Assembly (NCBI RefSeq): GCF_000317675.1 | Contig: NC_019776.1 | Coordinates: 3,844,001 to 3,908,000, forward strand | Length of the DNA: 64,000 nucleotides | Source: Cyanobacterium aponinum PCC 10605 | Lineage (GTDB): Bacteria > Cyanobacteriota > Cyanobacteriia > Cyanobacteriales > Cyanobacteriaceae | Direction of reading: 5' to 3' | In this document: in pieces, positions 56,788-64,000 of the stretch | How positions within the stretch are numbered: position 1 is the first letter of the stretch | Layout: each line of letters starts with the position of its first letter | The notes under the pieces: generated by a model | Database searches by the model: none | Told to the model about the DNA's origin: nothing | What the model saw: only the letters and a program-made list of their open reading frames with translations | Position numbers and translations under genes: made by a program

Positions 56788-57639
56788 ATGATTGAGAGAC
56801 AGTGGTGGGTAGAAAAATGGCTAGAGTTACTCGACTCATACCGTTTTAAAAAGAGGTTAGAAAGAGGACGTAACTATTCCAGAGAAGGAAATGTCCTTAA
56901 CATAGAGTTTAATAAGCAATCTCAACTAATTGCTCAAGTACAAGGCACAGAAGAAAAACCCTATCGAGTCACCTTAGCTTTAGATGCTTTTTCCGATGAA
57001 GATTGGGGATATGTAATTGCGACTATGTCAGATAAGGCGATGCTCTCTGCTCAATTATTGGTGGGAGAAATGCCTTTAGAAATTGAACAGGTTTTTATCA
57101 AAAATGGCTTAAGTCTTTTTCCTTTTAATTTAGCAGATGTGCGATCGCGCTGTACTTGTCCAGATAAAGCTAATCCCTGTAAACACATCGCCGCAGTTTA
57201 TTACCAATTAGCAGATCGCTTTAGTGAAGACCCTTTCATCATATTTCAATTAAGGGGAAGAAGCAAAGCCCAAATTTTAGAGGCTTTAAGAGTATCTCGT
57301 AGTTTGCAATTATCAGGTAAGGAATTTGAACCCGAAAAATTAGGCAAAATTAAATCCCTACCAAAACGGAAAACTAACCCTCACAAAACTTCTGCCCCCT
57401 TATCTATCGATAATTTTTGGGAGTATGACGAGCCTTTGGATTCTTCTTTGGTGGTAATTACTCCTAGCACCGAAAATAAGACCATCATTGACGTTTTAGG
57501 AGATATTCCTCTACCTTACAATGACTCTCAAGCAGTTATGCAATATCTTACCCAAGTTTATCAGCTTGTTCCTTCTAAAGCAATGACTATCGCCGAAGGT
57601 ACGGCTACGCCGAGCTCAGAAGGTGCTAGTTCATCATAG
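56788..57639 (+). CDS. SWIM zinc-finger protein
   Basis: A 283-residue protein with a SWIM zinc finger at about residues 113-135: the motif reads RCTCPDKANPCKHIAAVYY (CxC...CxH). N-terminal to it is a beta-rich segment (VLNIEFNKQSQLIAQVQGTEEKPYRV) of the type that precedes SWIM in cyanobacterial and actinobacterial proteins encoded near SNF2-type helicases; after it comes YQLADRFSEDPFIIFQLRGRS, as in these partners. DNA or RNA binding is the usual role. No helicase gene lies next to it. The last 15 residues (AEGTATPSSEGASSS) are low-complexity and may derive from a repeat insertion at the 3' end. Confidence 0.8.
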   Translation: MIERQWWVEKWLELLDSYRFKKRLERGRNYSREGNVLNIEFNKQSQLIAQVQGTEEKPYRVTLALDAFSDEDWGYVIATMSDKAMLSAQLLVGEMPLEIEQVFIKNGLSLFPFNLADVRSRCTCPDKANPCKHIAAVYYQLADRFSEDPFIIFQLRGRSKAQILEALRVSRSLQLSGKEFEPEKLGKIKSLPKRKTNPHKTSAPLSIDNFWEYDEPLDSSLVVITPSTENKTIIDVLGDIPLPYNDSQAVMQYLTQVYQLVPSKAMTIAEGTATPSSEGASSS

Positions 57640-57857
57640 GGTTTTTGGGGTTCAGAGTTGCTAATTGCTAATTGCTAATTTTTAATTCCCAGTGCATCGT
57701 TGCCCATCTCCCCTTTTAAGGGGAGACACAGAGGGGTTTCCCTATTGCCTTGTCTTAATTAATAATTACTAACTGATGTTACGCAAAAAGATAATTAGTT
57801 GTTGTTTTGAGGTATCAGGTGTCAGGTATCAAGTGTCAGGTTTAAAGTCAGAAAAAT

Positions 57858-58486
57858 TCACCCTTTTTTATTTTGACTTAGTTTTTCGATTAAACTATGT
57901 AACATTCTGCCAATTTCCTCACATTTGTTTAAAGTAACTTTTAATTCTTGCTCTTTAAGATAACCTCAGTTCGGTTTAAGAATATTGGATAAGGGTAGGT
58001 GTCAGGTTTCAGGTTGCAGGTTGCAGGTGTTGAGAGAAAGTAATGAGTAACAAATAATGAGTGTTCGGGGTTTTTAATTCCTAATTCTTAATTTTTCCTT
58101 TGCCCTCCCCCCTCGAGAGGGGGGATAAAGGGGGGTTCGCCTCTTGCCTCTTGCCTTTTGCCTTTTTTTCTCCATCATTCATAGATGAAAATTTATCCCG
58201 AACTCAGGTTAAGATAGCCTAATCGTCCTACAATCATCAAATGAGTTTCTAATTCTTTGAGTGAGCCATTTGCAATAGAAAGATGACGAATATAATCACC
58301 TAAATGATTTCTCCCTTTTCCTTCTGCGATGTTGGCAGGAATTGAAACTGCGGCTCTTTGTATTTGACTACTTAAACCATAAATTTCTGTTTTGGGAAAT
58401 TGAGAAGTTAATTGATAACATATTACTACCAAATCCATTGATTTTTGCCAAACCGTTAAATCTCGATAACTTTTTAGTTCAATCAT
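57858..58486 (-). pseudogene. Four-helix-bundle (23S rRNA-IVP/S23-like) gene split by an element
   Basis: The first 92 codons (58486 down to 58211) give MIELKSYRDLTVWQKSMDLV ... VGRLGYL, a clear four-helix-bundle protein with SSQIQRAAVSIPANIAEGKGR. At GYL the frame runs into the end of an inverted-repeat element and stops after NLSSG. The missing C-terminus is on the other side: from 57957 down to 57858 the same frame reads KEQELKVTLNK, CEEIGRMLHSLIEKLSQ and NKKG stop. Joining the two sides exactly at the duplicated TTAAGA gives an uninterrupted 124-residue protein, the normal length for the family. The truncated 97-residue product may still be made. Confidence 0.88.
57961..58211 (+). repeat. 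Inverted-repeat element, subfamily 2, inserted in a gene
   Basis: A 251-bp element from TAACCTCAGTTCGG to CCCGAACTCAGGTTA. The flanks read TTAAGA at 57955-57960 and TTAAGA at 58209-58214; a 3-bp (AGA) or up to 6-bp target duplication is possible because the right end overlaps it. The inside has CAGGTTT-type heptamers, a CCCCCCTCGAGAGGGGGG hairpin and TTGCCTC units, so heptamers sit within the element. Confidence 0.88.
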
Positions 58487-58498
58487 TTTTATTATTTC

Positions 58499-58521
58499 CT
58501 GAAACCTGAAACCTGAAACCT
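58499..58521 (+). repeat. CTGAAAC heptamer repeat
   Basis: Three tandem 7-bp units (CTGAAAC) just upstream of the split gene. Confidence 0.7.
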
Positions 58522-58566
58522 CCCTTAACTTAACACATCAATAAGTGCGTAACGTCAGTTACTAAT

Positions 58567-58777
58567 TAACCTGAGTTTTGGATAAGCTGAAAGCATCCCA
58601 ACTCGTAGTCAGAAAACCTTATAGCTTCTTCTTAGAAATAACGATAAAATTGCCTTAACCCGAACTGACTTAAACAAGGGGCTTAAGCCCCTTGCTAAAA
58701 ACCCCTACCACCTGCAACCTGCAACCTGACACCTGACACCTAACCTTATCGGATATTCTTAAACCGAACTGAGGTTA
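58567..58777 (-). repeat. Inverted-repeat element, subfamily 1, inverted copy
   Basis: A 211-bp copy in reverse orientation, from TAACCTGAGTTTTGG to GAACTGAGGTTA on the plus strand, nearly the exact complement of the copy at 4025. It contains the same 20-bp palindrome. It is 21 bp from the stop codon of the ArsA-like gene. Confidence 0.87.
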
Positions 58778-58798
58778 ATTACTAATTGTTGCTCCTAA

Positions 58799-59893
58799 TT
58801 AAAGATTTATCACTAAATAAGCGTCTTGAAATTTCGCACCTTTGACAGATTGACCTTTGAGAGGAGAGGGTAAAAATATATTACGTCTTTGATCCCCTGC
58901 TGATATAGTAATTTCAGGACCTGATTGACTTAGTTTGACTTGTTTTTTATCAAATCCGGGAAGGAATACTTTTACTTCTCTGGCTACAGTATCGATAATA
59001 ATTGGTCTGGGGGCTTGTTTTGCCTGAGATTCAAAATCTGGCAGGGCTTGGGTCAAATTTTCCCAGTTATCAGATTTTTTCGAGGGAATACTACTGATGT
59101 TTAAGGGTTTAAAGGTTGTAGTTATGTCTTCTGTTATTGAGTCTTGGTTTAATAAAACTCCACCTACGGTTAAATCAATTTGTTGCGCACTTCCCCACCA
59201 ATATTTACAAGTTGCGATCGCTTCTAATGTTTGATTAGTGACAAGAAAAGCACAAACCCTACTAGGGTCATTAATTGCCTTTTTGCCTTGTTCTAAAATT
59301 TGATCCGCTTCTTTAGTGGATTCATTGCTAAGATTATCAGGACTCCATGTAACATTAAAAATGGCACTGCTGACAGGTTGGACAAAAGGAGATAAAGCCT
59401 TAACAATGTCAGAGTTTTCTAACAAGTTTTTCACTCGGCGAATGTACCAACTAAGAGTATCAGGAATACCAAACATTCGTAGAGAATTAAGACTGGTTTT
59501 TCCGTCATAGATAATGACATCATATTTGGAATCTTGTTCTCGTATATAGTTGAGTGCCAAAGCGCAATCCATACCCGGTAACAATGCTAATTCCTGACCA
59601 TAAATATTATTTAACACTGGAGAGCGTAAATATTTCGCCTCTAACTGCTTTAATTGTTCCCAACTAGCTTCTAATAACTGGGTACTGTGTAATTGAACTA
59701 CATCGAGATTAGGACTAATTTCGCTAATTTCTGAGGTAACATTTGCCCCTAATTGTATTGAAAATGAAGGGGTTGAATCTTGGACTGCTAATAATACCTT
59801 TTTGCCGATTTGGGCGTATTTTTTCGCAGATGCGATCGCCATTGTGGTACAGCCTACGCCACCTTTACCTAAGAATGTGAGAATAAAAGCCAT
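58799..59893 (-). CDS. ArsA/Get3d-like ATPase with alpha-crystallin domain, altered P-loop
   Basis: A 364-residue protein of the ArsA/Get3 fold. The deviant Walker A should read GKGGVGKTT; here it is GKGGVGCTT (residues 9-17), so the first, signature lysine is kept but the P-loop lysine is Cys15. Later family features (ALLPGMDCALALNYI, YDVIIYDGKTSLNSLRM) follow. The last 75 residues (RPIIIDTVAREVKVFLPGF onward, ending DAYLVINL) form an Hsp20-like alpha-crystallin domain, as in the Get3d group of cyanobacteria and plants. The normal role of that group is unsettled; membrane-protein handling is proposed. With the changed P-loop, ATP hydrolysis may be weak or absent. It is 86 bp downstream of the small DUF2862 gene and may be cotranscribed. 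Confidence 0.85.
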   Translation of the reverse strand: MAFILTFLGKGGVGCTTMAIASAKKYAQIGKKVLLAVQDSTPSFSIQLGANVTSEISEISPNLDVVQLHSTQLLEASWEQLKQLEAKYLRSPVLNNIYGQELALLPGMDCALALNYIREQDSKYDVIIYDGKTSLNSLRMFGIPDTLSWYIRRVKNLLENSDIVKALSPFVQPVSSAIFNVTWSPDNLSNESTKEADQILEQGKKAINDPSRVCAFLVTNQTLEAIATCKYWWGSAQQIDLTVGGVLLNQDSITEDITTTFKPLNISSIPSKKSDNWENLTQALPDFESQAKQAPRPIIIDTVAREVKVFLPGFDKKQVKLSQSGPEITISAGDQRRNIFLPSPLKGQSVKGAKFQDAYLVINL

Positions 59894-59979
59894 TGTGTTA
59901 AATATAATGAAGTTATGATGAAAAGTGTAGGTAGGAAAAACAGATTAATGTCAATCCCGAAATTTCCCACCCCATCAAA

Positions 59980-60180
59980 CTATTTTACAACTTGAACCTC
60001 ATCTTCAAAAAACCAACCAGTGGTAGAGTCAGCAAACTCGACAAAAACGCCAATACCGCTACCATCAGTCATTTTAAAAGATTTAATTACTGCAGGTTGC
60101 CCTTCTTGAGCTTTTTTGAGAATCTCAGGGGATACTTTTTCTCTGAGACGACAAATTTTAACTTTTTGTCCTACTTCCAT
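59980..60180 (-). CDS. DUF2862 family small protein
   Basis: A 66-residue protein starting MEVGQKVKICRLREKVS and ending GWFFEDEVQVVK. The pattern, a small beta barrel with KSFKMTDGSGIGVFVEFAD in the middle, is that of the DUF2862 family found in cyanobacteria. Function is unknown. It lies upstream of the ArsA/Get3d-like gene on the same strand, a neighbourhood that may be worth comparing in other genomes. Confidence 0.8.
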   Translation of the reverse strand: MEVGQKVKICRLREKVSPEILKKAQEGQPAVIKSFKMTDGSGIGVFVEFADSTTGWFFEDEVQVVK

Positions 60181-60272
60181 AGTAATTTTTCATATCAATT
60201 TTTTAACAACTCTTAATTTTAACGGAATTTGGTCATTTTCCATCAATCAGCTTTTTTGAGAGGCATCTTTGA

Positions 60273-61310
60273 CTAACGAGATTTACTTAGTAAAAAGATA
60301 AAATAAGGTGCGCCGATAATTGCAGTAATAATTCCACAAGGAAGCTCAAGGGGAGTAAATAATAATCTACCGAATAAATCTGCACTCACTACTAATAAAC
60401 CTCCAATTAAACCAGTAACAGGAATTAAACCTTGATGAGTATTCCCCACGAGAAAACGAGCCATATGAGGGGCAATTAAACCCACAAAACCTACTGCCCC
60501 CGCAATAGCAACACTGGCACTAGAAAGAGCAACACCAGAAATTAAGAGAGTTAATTGTGTTTTTTGTAGAGGTAAGCCTAAACCTTTGCCTAAATTTTCC
60601 CCTAAATGAAGACTATTTAACTCTTTGCTCATTATCCAAGTCACCACGGAAAAAATAACAATCCAAGGCAGTAAAATTAAAACCTGTGTCATGGTTTTTC
60701 CATATACACTACCTGTTAACCACACTAAGGCTTGAGATACACTATTTATTTCACCAAAAGTTGTAATAATATTTGTAATGGCGGAAACAATAAAATTAAA
60801 GCCAATACCTACTAAAATTAAACGAATAATCGAATTGTCTCCTTTCCATGCTATGGCATAAATAGCCAATGCCACTAATATTCCCCCCATAAAAGCGGAA
60901 AAAGGTAATAAAGCAATGGGTAGAGAAGGAAAAACCACGATAAATAAGACGGCGGCTAATCCTGCCCCTGCGTTGATGCCGATAATACTGGGATCTGCTA
61001 ATGGGTTACGGGTAATAGTTTGCATGATACAACCTGCTATTGCTAATCCTATGCCCACTAGCCAAGCGGTAAGGGTGCGAGGTAAACGAAGGGTATTGAT
61101 AATAAATTGAAAATCTGATGGGGTATCGAATCCCAATAGGGTTTTAATTACATTTACAGGAGAAATATAATATTCGCCATAACTAATGCTAACGGTAATG
61201 ACAATCAAAGATAATATTATTAAGATTGAGATAGTTTTAGGTACTCTACCATCTAACCATAAAGAAAAAGATGGAAAACGCGATCGAATTATAATCAAAG
61301 AATCTTTCAT
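60273..61310 (-). CDS. FecCD-family iron/siderophore ABC permease (first)
   Basis: A 345-residue membrane protein of the FecCD/BtuC permease family, with about ten helices and the family signatures TLRLPRTLTAWLVGIGLAIAG, NPLADPSIIGINAGAG and AGAVGFVGLIAPHMARFLVG. Such permeases work as a pair with an ATPase and a periplasmic binding protein to take up iron-siderophore complexes or cobalamin. The second permease is at 62393 on the same strand, separated by a gene for an unrelated exported protein. Which of the two corresponds to FecC or FecD is not clear from the sequence. Confidence 0.9.
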   Translation of the reverse strand: MKDSLIIIRSRFPSFSLWLDGRVPKTISILIILSLIVITVSISYGEYYISPVNVIKTLLGFDTPSDFQFIINTLRLPRTLTAWLVGIGLAIAGCIMQTITRNPLADPSIIGINAGAGLAAVLFIVVFPSLPIALLPFSAFMGGILVALAIYAIAWKGDNSIIRLILVGIGFNFIVSAITNIITTFGEINSVSQALVWLTGSVYGKTMTQVLILLPWIVIFSVVTWIMSKELNSLHLGENLGKGLGLPLQKTQLTLLISGVALSSASVAIAGAVGFVGLIAPHMARFLVGNTHQGLIPVTGLIGGLLVVSADLFGRLLFTPLELPCGIITAIIGAPYFIFLLSKSR

Positions 61311-61503
61311 AGCAATCTAAAATTAGCAATATTTTTTGTTTCTCCGATGGCTCACAGAATAATTGAATTTAAGTGATTTTCAGAAAAATTTGTATCATTC
61401 CTTAGCTTTTAACTGTTTATGGCTATGTTAATCTACCACTATTCTGATTGAAAAAGAAACCCCACAGGATTTTTGGTAAAAGTAAAAATTTTCTATTTCT
61501 CAA

Positions 61504-62112
61504 CTATTTGTTACAGCGATCGCTTGTATTATAAACGATGCTACTATAACGACCATCCACAGTTCCAACCTCTACACAGTAACCAGTTTTATTTTCCACA
61601 TAATAAGCACTTTTTCCTCCCTCAAAAGTGACAGTATTGCGATAAGTATAACCTCTTGATATTAAGGTATTTTCTGCTTGTCCTGCCTTCGCACCCACTA
61701 AGTCTTTTAAAGCTGTAGGAGTAGTGCTAATTAAATTCTCTGGGGTTTGCGCCAGAGAGTGGGAAGAATTAGATGATGAGGGTGCTTTTTCCCCTTGATA
61801 TAAGTAAACAGATTCTTTCTGAAACCGAAAAATTAAGGTATTGCCATCTATTTCTTTTGTAACTGTTTTGCCATTTTGGTCTATATATTGGTTATCACTT
61901 GGCTCTAAGTCATAGGTGACACCATCTTCACGAGTAATAGTAATAAAACCTTGACGCTGAGAAAAGATACAGTTAACAACTTTAGAAGCCTTATCTTCTC
62001 CTTTGGGGTAAATGTCACAACGAGATTGAATACTATCTGCTTTAGCTATGGTGGAAAAAGAAAAAGTGGAACACACGGTAACTAAGAATAACAGTATAGA
62101 ATTTATTTTCAT
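61504..62112 (-). CDS. Exported protein with duplicated beta segments, unknown function
   Basis: A 202-residue protein with a signal peptide (cleavage after TIAKA, about residue 25). The first half has CDIYPKGEDKASKVVNCIFS and ITREDGVTYDLEPSDNQYIDQNG, a compact beta domain with two Cys. After a Ser-rich linker the second half LKDLVGAKAGQAENTLISRGYTYRN with YYVENKTGYCVEVGTVDGRYSSIVY looks like a PASTA-like or peptidase-inhibitor-like module seen in cyanobacterial exported proteins. It interrupts the pair of iron permease genes, but no direct role in iron uptake can be claimed. Confidence 0.6.
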   Translation of the reverse strand: MKINSILLFLVTVCSTFSFSTIAKADSIQSRCDIYPKGEDKASKVVNCIFSQRQGFITITREDGVTYDLEPSDNQYIDQNGKTVTKEIDGNTLIFRFQKESVYLYQGEKAPSSSNSSHSLAQTPENLISTTPTALKDLVGAKAGQAENTLISRGYTYRNTVTFEGGKSAYYVENKTGYCVEVGTVDGRYSSIVYNTSDRCNK

Positions 62113-62392
62113 TTTATTTTGAGTTGATGATCATTTTTTGAGATTAATCATAACTTTCTAGTTTGAGATCAAGATTATGTTGTGATATGAAAATTCATAT
62201 AGTTTTTACCATATTTTTAGTATTCTTTAAATCGTATGAAATTGTTTTTATCTTTATTACATAGATATAGAAGAAATTTTAAATAAAGATTAATTCTTAG
62301 CAATAAACCATCCATAATCAATATTAGATTAATTTTTCTTTACTGCCTGACTTCCAAGAAAAAATATATTTTATCTAAATTCATATACTGAA

Positions 62393-63409
62393 TTATTTTT
62401 TGATTTTTCCCTGAATGAGATAGATAAAAAAGGGAGCACCTAAAATTGGTAAAATTAAGCCCACAGGTACTTCTTGGGGTTTAAGAATCAAGCGACTAAC
62501 AATATCTGCATTAAGCAACAAAATTGCCCCTCCTAACATTGAAAAAGGTAAAATCCAACGGTAATCATTTCCTACCAATAAACGCACTAAATGAGGCATA
62601 ATTAAGCCAATAAAGCCAATAGGACCTGCTAAAGAAACACTAGCACCTGCTAAGAGTATCACAGCAATCATTGCTCCTATTTTTATTAGTAAGGTATTTT
62701 GTCCTAAGCCTTTGGCGGTTTCTTCTCCTAAACTGAGAATGGTTATTTGTCGGGCTAAAATCAACGCTAATATTAAGCCAATGACAAAATAAGGTAATAT
62801 TTGTTTAATTAATTCTATATCTCTACCTGCGATCGAACCTGCTAACCAAAAACGAATTTCATCGAGGGTGCGTTGATTTAATATTAGAATACCACTGGTA
62901 AGAGAAGAACAAAAAACAGTAATGGCTGAACCAGCTAAAGTTAAACTGAGGGGTGATAAACCATTCTTACTTAAAGAAGCAAAAAAGTAAACTGCGATCG
63001 AACTTATGGTTGCTCCCAGAAAGGCAAAAATAGCTAAGATATTTAAACTAGGTTCATTAAGGACAAAAGTAGTAACAACAACCGCCAAAACTGCTCCACT
63101 ATTAATCCCTAAAATGCTAGGATCAGCTAAAGGATTACGGGTGATACCCTGCATCAAACTTCCCGCCATTCCTAAACCTGCTCCCACTAACAAAGCGATA
63201 ATTGCCCTTGGTAATCTAATAGTAGTAATAATCAGATGAGATGTTGAACCATCAAAAGCAGTAAAGGCTTTCGGTAAATCTTGCCAATGAATATCTGCAA
63301 CCCCAAAAGTTAAACTTGCTAAAAAACTAAGACATAAAATTACTGTAACTACTATTAAAAGGATAATTAAAGGAATTGACGAATTTGTACTCTTGAGACT
63401 AACTCTCAT
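62393..63409 (-). CDS. FecCD-family iron/siderophore ABC permease (second)
   Basis: A 338-residue permease, homologous to the one at 60273 (TIRLPRAIIALLVGAGLGMAG, NPLADPSILGINSGAV, GPIGFIGLIMPHLVRLLVG, with the final VPVGLILPILGAPFFIYL). Two different FecCD permeases form the heterodimeric channel of iron-dicitrate and siderophore importers. The ATPase gene is divergent at 63666, so the system is organised as two transcripts facing away from one intergenic region, which is where an iron regulator would act. Confidence 0.92.
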   Translation of the reverse strand: MRVSLKSTNSSIPLIILLIVVTVILCLSFLASLTFGVADIHWQDLPKAFTAFDGSTSHLIITTIRLPRAIIALLVGAGLGMAGSLMQGITRNPLADPSILGINSGAVLAVVVTTFVLNEPSLNILAIFAFLGATISSIAVYFFASLSKNGLSPLSLTLAGSAITVFCSSLTSGILILNQRTLDEIRFWLAGSIAGRDIELIKQILPYFVIGLILALILARQITILSLGEETAKGLGQNTLLIKIGAMIAVILLAGASVSLAGPIGFIGLIMPHLVRLLVGNDYRWILPFSMLGGAILLLNADIVSRLILKPQEVPVGLILPILGAPFFIYLIQGKIKK

Positions 63410-63665
63410 TTTGACCTTTCATAAAATAGGAAATTATTGCTAAAATATATCATTAAGTTTTAGCCAAAACAAGCCCTGCAAAAGTTCTTTGATGGAATCA
63501 GAAGATGAAAAGAAAGAGAGCGAAGTTCGGAAAGAGGTGTCAGGTTTTAAGTGGTAGGGGTTGAATATATTCAACCCTTACGGTGATGAGGAGGAAATTA
63601 ATTAAACACTGTTGCTTATTGCCTATTACCTATTGCCTTGTCTTAAATTTATTAAAAATATTTCT
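63410..63665. other. Divergent control region of the iron transporter
   Basis: Carries both promoters of the transporter genes. It contains repeat text (GGTGTCAGGTTTTAAGTGGTAGGGG near 63536, TTGCCTATTGCC-like text near 63620). I found no convincing Fur box; the AT-rich region 63430-63460 is the best place to look. Confidence 0.45.
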
Positions 63666-64000
63666 ATGAAACAAATATCCGCCCGAAAACTAAGTCTTGG
63701 TTATCAAAATATAGACATTATCAATAATCTTAATTTAGATATTCCCCAAGGAAAAATAACTATTCTTATTGGTGCAAATGGTTGCGGAAAGTCAACCCTA
63801 CTTAAAGGCATTGGGCGTATTCTAAAACCTCGTCAAGGGGCGGTTTATCTTGATGGAAAAGCGATTCATCAGCAAAAAAGCGTTACAGTCGCTCAAAGTT
63901 TGGGTATTCTTCCTCAAAATCCCACTGCACCTGAAGGCTTAACCGTTAAAGATTTAGTCATTCAAGGGCGGTATCCTCATCAAAAGTGGTGGCAACAATG
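63666..64000 (+). CDS. FecE-type ABC ATPase, 3' truncated by window edge
   Basis: The frame starts at ATG 63666 and runs off the window. The first residues ([20 protein letters not shown]) and Walker [16 protein letters not shown] are those of an iron/siderophore ABC ATPase, with Q-loop text [20 protein letters not shown] and the typical GRYPHQ. It pairs with the two FecCD permeases encoded on the opposite strand just upstream. The signature and Walker B motifs lie beyond the end. Confidence 0.9.
   Translation, partial: MKQISARKLSLGYQNIDIINNLNLDIPQGKITILIGANGCGKSTLLKGIGRILKPRQGAVYLDGKAIHQQKSVTVAQSLGILPQNPTAPEGLTVKDLVIQGRYPHQKWWQQ

Noticed and set aside
63425-63465. Fur box between the iron transporter genes
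   Set aside because: The AT-rich sequence has only scattered similarity to the Fur consensus and no clear dyad.

Overview
The window is chromosome of a low-GC, probably unicellular cyanobacterium. It carries psbD/psbC for photosystem II, petL of cytochrome b6f, sqdB for sulfolipid, ferredoxin-type nitrate reductase narB with its helper narM, urtD/urtE for urea uptake, and DUF families typical of cyanobacteria. The HIP1 octamer GCGATCGC and its GCGATCG core occur throughout genes on both strands. The style (AT-rich, repeat-filled spacers, single genes rather than long operons) resembles Cyanobacterium/Geminocystis-type genomes, but the genus is inference. I saw no rRNA, tRNA, CRISPR array, transposase or phage module.

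Layout. 1-3.8 kb: end of a DUF4230 gene, a sugar-type ABC ATPase with an exported Ig/propeller protein, and a small holin-like membrane protein. 4.9-8.6 kb: phosphoenolpyruvate synthase interrupted by a 395-residue intein placed directly at the catalytic histidine loop. 8.8-14.2 kb: coiled-coil protein, narM, a malonyl-CoA-synthetase-like ligase, and ComEC. 14.4-16.8 kb: psbD-psbC overlapping by 17 bp. 17.8-24.4 kb: msrB-msrA, two MscS channels, a DICT/HD-GYP-like sensor and a renalase-like flavoprotein. 25-31 kb: a 48-residue small protein, a Rieske oxygenase, urtD-urtE behind an NtcA-type promoter, an exported protein, a third MscS channel and petL. 31-41 kb: giant TamB, a quinone-reductase-like MDR protein, sqdB and an HvfC-like protein. 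41-47.5 kb: Hsp20, narB, a DUF3598 protein, a methyltransferase and Dps. 47.9-56.3 kb: an HlyD adaptor, queC, and a chaperone/usher-like/pilin-like locus with a decayed third subunit. 56.8-64 kb: a SWIM protein, a gene broken by a small mobile element, an ArsA/Get3d-like ATPase and a siderophore/iron ABC transporter cluster running off the end.

Themes. Nitrogen assimilation is represented at separate sites (narM, narB, urtDE); narB and urtD each have a GTAN8TAC NtcA box exactly 70 bp upstream of their start codon. Spacers are dominated by a family of about 180-250 bp inverted-repeat elements (ends TAACCTCAG...CTCAGGTTA) and by dispersed tandem repeats with a 7-bp period. One element has split a four-helix-bundle gene; removing it together with one copy of the duplicated target restores a 124-codon frame. 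Other copies supply stop codons (narB, the MDR gene) and the likely ribosome binding site of the fimbrial chaperone gene.

The best candidates for something not previously described are the UrtD-TerB-like fusion, the PpsA intein with a non-histidine penultimate residue, the usher-type locus, and the element family with its effects on gene ends.
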